Shown here: positions 53,189 to 55,294 of the stretch, piece after piece
Numbering within the stretch: position 1 is the stretch's first letter
How the letters are laid out: each line of letters starts with the position of its first letter
Program-made: the position numbers and the translations under genes
Assembly: GCF_004349055.1 (NCBI RefSeq)
Contig: NZ_SMKX01000044.1
Span: forward strand, 1-55,294
Direction of reading: 5' to 3'
DNA length: 55,294 bases
Source of the DNA: Kribbella antibiotica
GTDB taxonomy: Bacteria > Actinomycetota > Actinomycetes > Propionibacteriales > Kribbellaceae
Notes under the pieces: model-generated
Database searches by the model: none
Seen by the model: only the letters and a program-made list of their open reading frames with translations
Told to the model about the DNA's origin: nothing

Positions 53189-54172
53189 ATGGCGCGGTCT
53201 GATCTGCGTAATGTGGATCTGAACGCTCATGGCCCGTTGCATGCGTTGCTGACTGAGCGCAGTGTCACGTTGGCTGCGGAACGGTTGTCGGTGAGTCAGG
53301 CGACGGTGAGGGTGTCGTTGCGCAAGTTGCGTCGTCTGCTCGATGACCCGTTGCTGGTGAGGCGGGGCCGGCAGATGACGCTTACTCCTCTTGCTGAGGT
53401 GTTGTTGCCGCAGGTTGAGGAGGTTCTGGTGCTTGTGCGGCGTCTGCTGTCTAGCGCGGCAGTGTTTGATCCAGCCACCAGCCGGCGCAGCTTTATTATC
53501 GCTGCCGGTGACTACCCTCTGCTGGTACTGATCCGGCCGCTGCTGCACCAGTGGGACACCGTCGCGCCCAGTATCCGGATCAATGTGGTGCCGATGAGCG
53601 TGGGGCAGCAGGGGCTGCTGTACTCGGCCCGCTGCGACCTGTTGTTGTGGCCGCCCGCCGTGGCGCTGGCCGAGATGGTGGCCTTCCCCAGCGCCGTGCT
53701 ACTCAGCGATGAGTTCGTCGGGGTGGTCTCTGCCGACCATCCTGAGGTCGGTGAGTATCTGACCGAGGAGCAGCTCGCAACGCTGCCCAGCATCCGGGTG
53801 GACGGCCCGACCCCGCTGCCCCTGAACGACAGACTGTGCAATGTCGTCACCACGACGGAGACTTTCACCGGTGCCGCGCATATGGTGCCGGGCACCCGCC
53901 TTTTCGTTCTGGTGCCGCGCGGCGTGTTCGACAGCTTCGGCGCGGGAATCGGCCTGCGCGCGGTGCCGCTTGAGGGACCGGCTGTTCCGGCGATCGAGTC
54001 CATGTACTGGCACCCGCTCCTCACCGAAGACCCCTCCCACCGATGGCTGCGCACGAGCCTGCTACGTCTGGCCGCCGACCAGGACCAAACCAAGGACTCC
54101 AACCACCAGCGGGACGATCCCAGGCTCCATACACCTGTCGGATCGAATCAACTTGAGCGATGGTCTCCATAA
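53189..54172 (+). CDS. LysR-family transcriptional regulator (NodD-like branch), second copy type
   Basis: A 327-residue protein. ATG 53189 is six bases after GGGGGAG; the in-frame GTG at 53183 abuts it. The HTH reads LLTERSVTLAAERLSVSQAT then VRVSLRKLRRLLDDPLLVRR. The effector domain follows (SFIIAAGDYPLLVLIRPLLH). It shares the DLN...LLxERSVTxAAERL start and overall layout with the regulator at 17045-17959. Downstream of the halogenase operon it is the probable local activator, perhaps sensing a phenolic product. Its last residues (NQLERWSP) and stop codon are encoded by copy D of the 55-bp box, so its original C-terminus was probably altered. Confidence 0.85.
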   Translation: MARSDLRNVDLNAHGPLHALLTERSVTLAAERLSVSQATVRVSLRKLRRLLDDPLLVRRGRQMTLTPLAEVLLPQVEEVLVLVRRLLSSAAVFDPATSRRSFIIAAGDYPLLVLIRPLLHQWDTVAPSIRINVVPMSVGQQGLLYSARCDLLLWPPAVALAEMVAFPSAVLLSDEFVGVVSADHPEVGEYLTEEQLATLPSIRVDGPTPLPLNDRLCNVVTTTETFTGAAHMVPGTRLFVLVPRGVFDSFGAGIGLRAVPLEGPAVPAIESMYWHPLLTEDPSHRWLRTSLLRLAADQDQTKDSNHQRDDPRLHTPVGSNQLERWSP

Positions 54173-54190
54173 ACAAGGCGAGCGTCTGCC
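54139..54190 (+). promoter_or_regulatory. Isoprenoid-type regulatory box, copy D
   Basis: CGGATCGAATCAACTTGAGC, then GATGGTCTCCATAA and CAAGGCGAGCGTCTGCC match box C (15768-15821) and the inverted boxes at 10971 and 14655. The ATGGTCTCCAT dyad is intact. It points right, towards a short frame at 54243 that an IS3 element interrupts at 54391. Confidence 0.55.
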
Positions 54191-54390
54191 AGGGCGTTCG
54201 CAGTAGTCTGACATTGTCTAAATCGCGCAGAATTGGCCCACAATGGACATCTCGAACGCACGGCCGAATCGTGTGGCAGGCGACCACTGGACCCTGATGG
54301 AGGAACATGAAGATGCAATCGCGCAAACCATCACGGAGCGCTCCGACCAGTCTGTTGATTCTGTCTCCATTTCCGACCCCAGGGCCATGG

Positions 54391-54654
54391 TGAGGTGCCA
54401 CGAATCTTCCGGACAGTGGCCCCCACTAAGATTGGGTCGTCTGGAAAGGGAAGATGTTGCCGCGTCCGAAGAAGAATTTCACTCCTGAGTATCGGGAGGA
54501 AGCTGTGAAGTCGAATTACGCTACAATACTAAACGTCGCCACTCGGGGCTCGGCTACAAGACTCCAAAGCAAGCCCACGACGAATACCTGGAATTACAGT
54601 CTGCAGCGTGAATTAACCGTGAATAGGCTGTCCGGAAAACGTGCGGCACCTCAA
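54391..54654 (+). mobile_element. Internally deleted IS3-family element with terminal inverted repeats
   Basis: The left end TGAGGTGCCACGAATCTTCC + GGACAG (54391-54416) matches the inverse of the right end CTGTCCGGAAAACGTGCGGC + ACCTCAA (54628-54654), forming ~26-28 bp imperfect terminal repeats. Inside, an OrfA start (MLPRPKKNFTPEYREEAVK, 54454-54510) is joined to an OrfB tail (YNTKRRHSGLGYKTPKQAHD then EYLELQSAA, ending 54611). The catalytic core is deleted, leaving a ~264-bp non-autonomous element that could still be moved by a full IS3 relative. Confidence 0.75.
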
Positions 54655-54820
54655 CCGCCGGCTCCTCGGAGTCTTTAGCTTTTCGCACCCATCTACCCAA
54701 CGTCATCTCGTGAACACCGATATTGCGGGCGACCTCAGCAACCGACCGGCCACCCTCGACCACGAAATTAACCGCTTCCCGCTTGTACCCCTCGGTGAAA
54801 CTACGGCGTGTCGAACCCAT
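54655..54820 (-). pseudogene. Second IS3-family OrfA fragment
   Basis: ATG at 54820 gives MGSTRRSFTEGYKREAVNFV, then VEGGRSVAEVARNIGVHEMT and LGRWVRKAKDSEEPAV, the helix-turn-helix of IS3 OrfA. The frame then runs into the end of the neighbouring deleted element, so OrfA is cut after ~56 codons and OrfB is missing. The two IS3 relics lie back to back and separate the halogenase region from the AfsR-like gene. Confidence 0.75.
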
Positions 54821-54854
54821 CTACAAACTCCCGACGAATCGGGCAGCTACTCAC

Positions 54855-55294
54855 CTGCCACTGGCTCTTGGCCAGGTCGCCGGGCACATCCGCGGGATAC
54901 CCGGGTGGACCCTGAGCGACCACGCCGACCGGCTCGACAAACGCCACCACGACCATCGGCTGGACACCGCCGTCGAACTCGCCCTCGACCTGTCCTACCA
55001 GCACCTACCCGCCGCTGAGCAGCAACTGTTGCGGCTGCTGGCACTGGACCCCGGCCACGACATCGACGCTTACGCGGCCGCCGCCCTGACCGCGACCGGG
55101 CTGGCCGCGGCACGTCGGCAACTGCGCCAGCTCAGTCTCGACAACCTGCTGCAAACCCTGTCGGCGGACCGCTACACCTTCCACGACCTGGTCCGCGTTT
55201 ACGCCACCGGCCGCGCCGACGACGACGAGCCCGCCTCAGCCCAACGCACCGCCCTGACCCGCCTGTTCGACCATTACCTGGCCACCGCCACCGC
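54855..55294 (+). pseudogene. AfsR/SARP-type NB-ARC regulator, 5'-truncated, runs off window
   Basis: An open frame without start reads LPLALGQVAGHIRGIPGWTL, then DTAVELALDLSYQHLPAAEQ, LLRLLALDPGHDIDAYAAAA and DRYTFHDLVRVYATGRADDD. LPLAL followed by a winged-helix AL(D)LSYxxLP...LLALxPG and FHDLxRxYA is the second half of the NB-ARC module of AfsR-like STAND regulators. The ATP-binding half and any N-terminal SARP DNA-binding domain are missing to the left, where IS3 debris abuts. Downstream TPR repeats may follow beyond the window. Confidence 0.7.

Overview
The window is high-GC DNA that looks like a filamentous actinobacterium. Supporting signs are GTG and TTG starts, ATGA/GTGA overlaps, SigE-type ECF, LuxR, AfsR-like and PucR regulators, streptogrisin-type and subtilisin-type exoproteases, and many decayed insertion sequences. 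A Kribbella/Nocardioidales or Streptomyces-like host fits, but the genus cannot be fixed from sequence reading alone.

Layout. (1) 0-0.84 kb: 5' end of an MMPL transporter divergent from a TetR regulator, with two operator-like palindromes between them. (2) 1.15-7.5 kb, minus strand: a compact defence-like operon. It has an ABC-3C type SMC/Rad50-like ATPase, a middle component and a third protein with an N-terminal PD-(D/E)xK nuclease domain, followed 11 bp later by an Mrr-type restriction endonuclease with a coiled-coil N-terminus and then a membrane protein. A dead UvrD-like helicase lies upstream. (3) 8.5-14.7 kb, minus strand: two short isoprenoid operons, class I terpene synthase + polyprenyl diphosphate synthase, and prephenate dehydratase + class I HMG-CoA reductase. 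Both are preceded by the same roughly 210-230 bp leader. (4) 15.3-20.7 kb: a small secreted beta/gamma-crystallin-like protein, IS remnants, a LysR regulator and a LuxR-type regulator without its ATPase. (5) 20.8-35.8 kb: a polysaccharide-utilisation locus. It holds a ten-gene minus-strand operon (GntR/LacI-hybrid regulator, Gfo/Idh/MocA oxidoreductase, sugar isomerase, SDR, DHDPS-family lyase, sugar ABC transporter, secreted lyase-like protein, ROK kinase), a divergent family 8 polysaccharide lyase, and two more secreted beta-sandwich proteins. A uronate-containing polymer is the best guess for substrate.

(6) 36.2-38.75 kb: a broken ECF sigma gene with its small membrane partner, then a JAB/MPN-like + SnoaL-like + VOC operon. 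(7) 38.8-45.3 kb: a hybrid pseudogene and two secreted proteases (S1 and S8). (8) 45.4-47.1 kb: an ECF sigma factor, a membrane partner and a small secreted protein built of 17-residue repeats. A shared motif lies in front of the sigma gene (twice) and the repeat protein. (9) 47.3-54.2 kb: truncated PucR-type regulator, HxlR regulator divergent from a secreted SnoaL-like protein, a truncated polyprenyl synthase, then flavin-dependent halogenase + chorismate lyase-like protein + CPA2 antiporter + a second LysR regulator. (10) 54.4 kb to the end: an internally deleted IS3 element, a second IS3 fragment and a 5'-truncated AfsR/NB-ARC-like gene.

The most interesting thread is a 55-bp motif with an ATGG-N3-CCAT dyad that occurs four times. 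Two copies head the isoprenoid leaders (minus strand); two plus-strand copies sit after the crystallin-like gene and over the stop codon of the second LysR gene. This ties the 8.5-15 kb isoprenoid genes to the 49-54 kb halogenase/chorismate-lyase block and suggests parts of one dispersed, IS-eroded (mero)terpenoid regulon. The other strong candidate is the ABC-3C/Mrr/membrane-protein operon.
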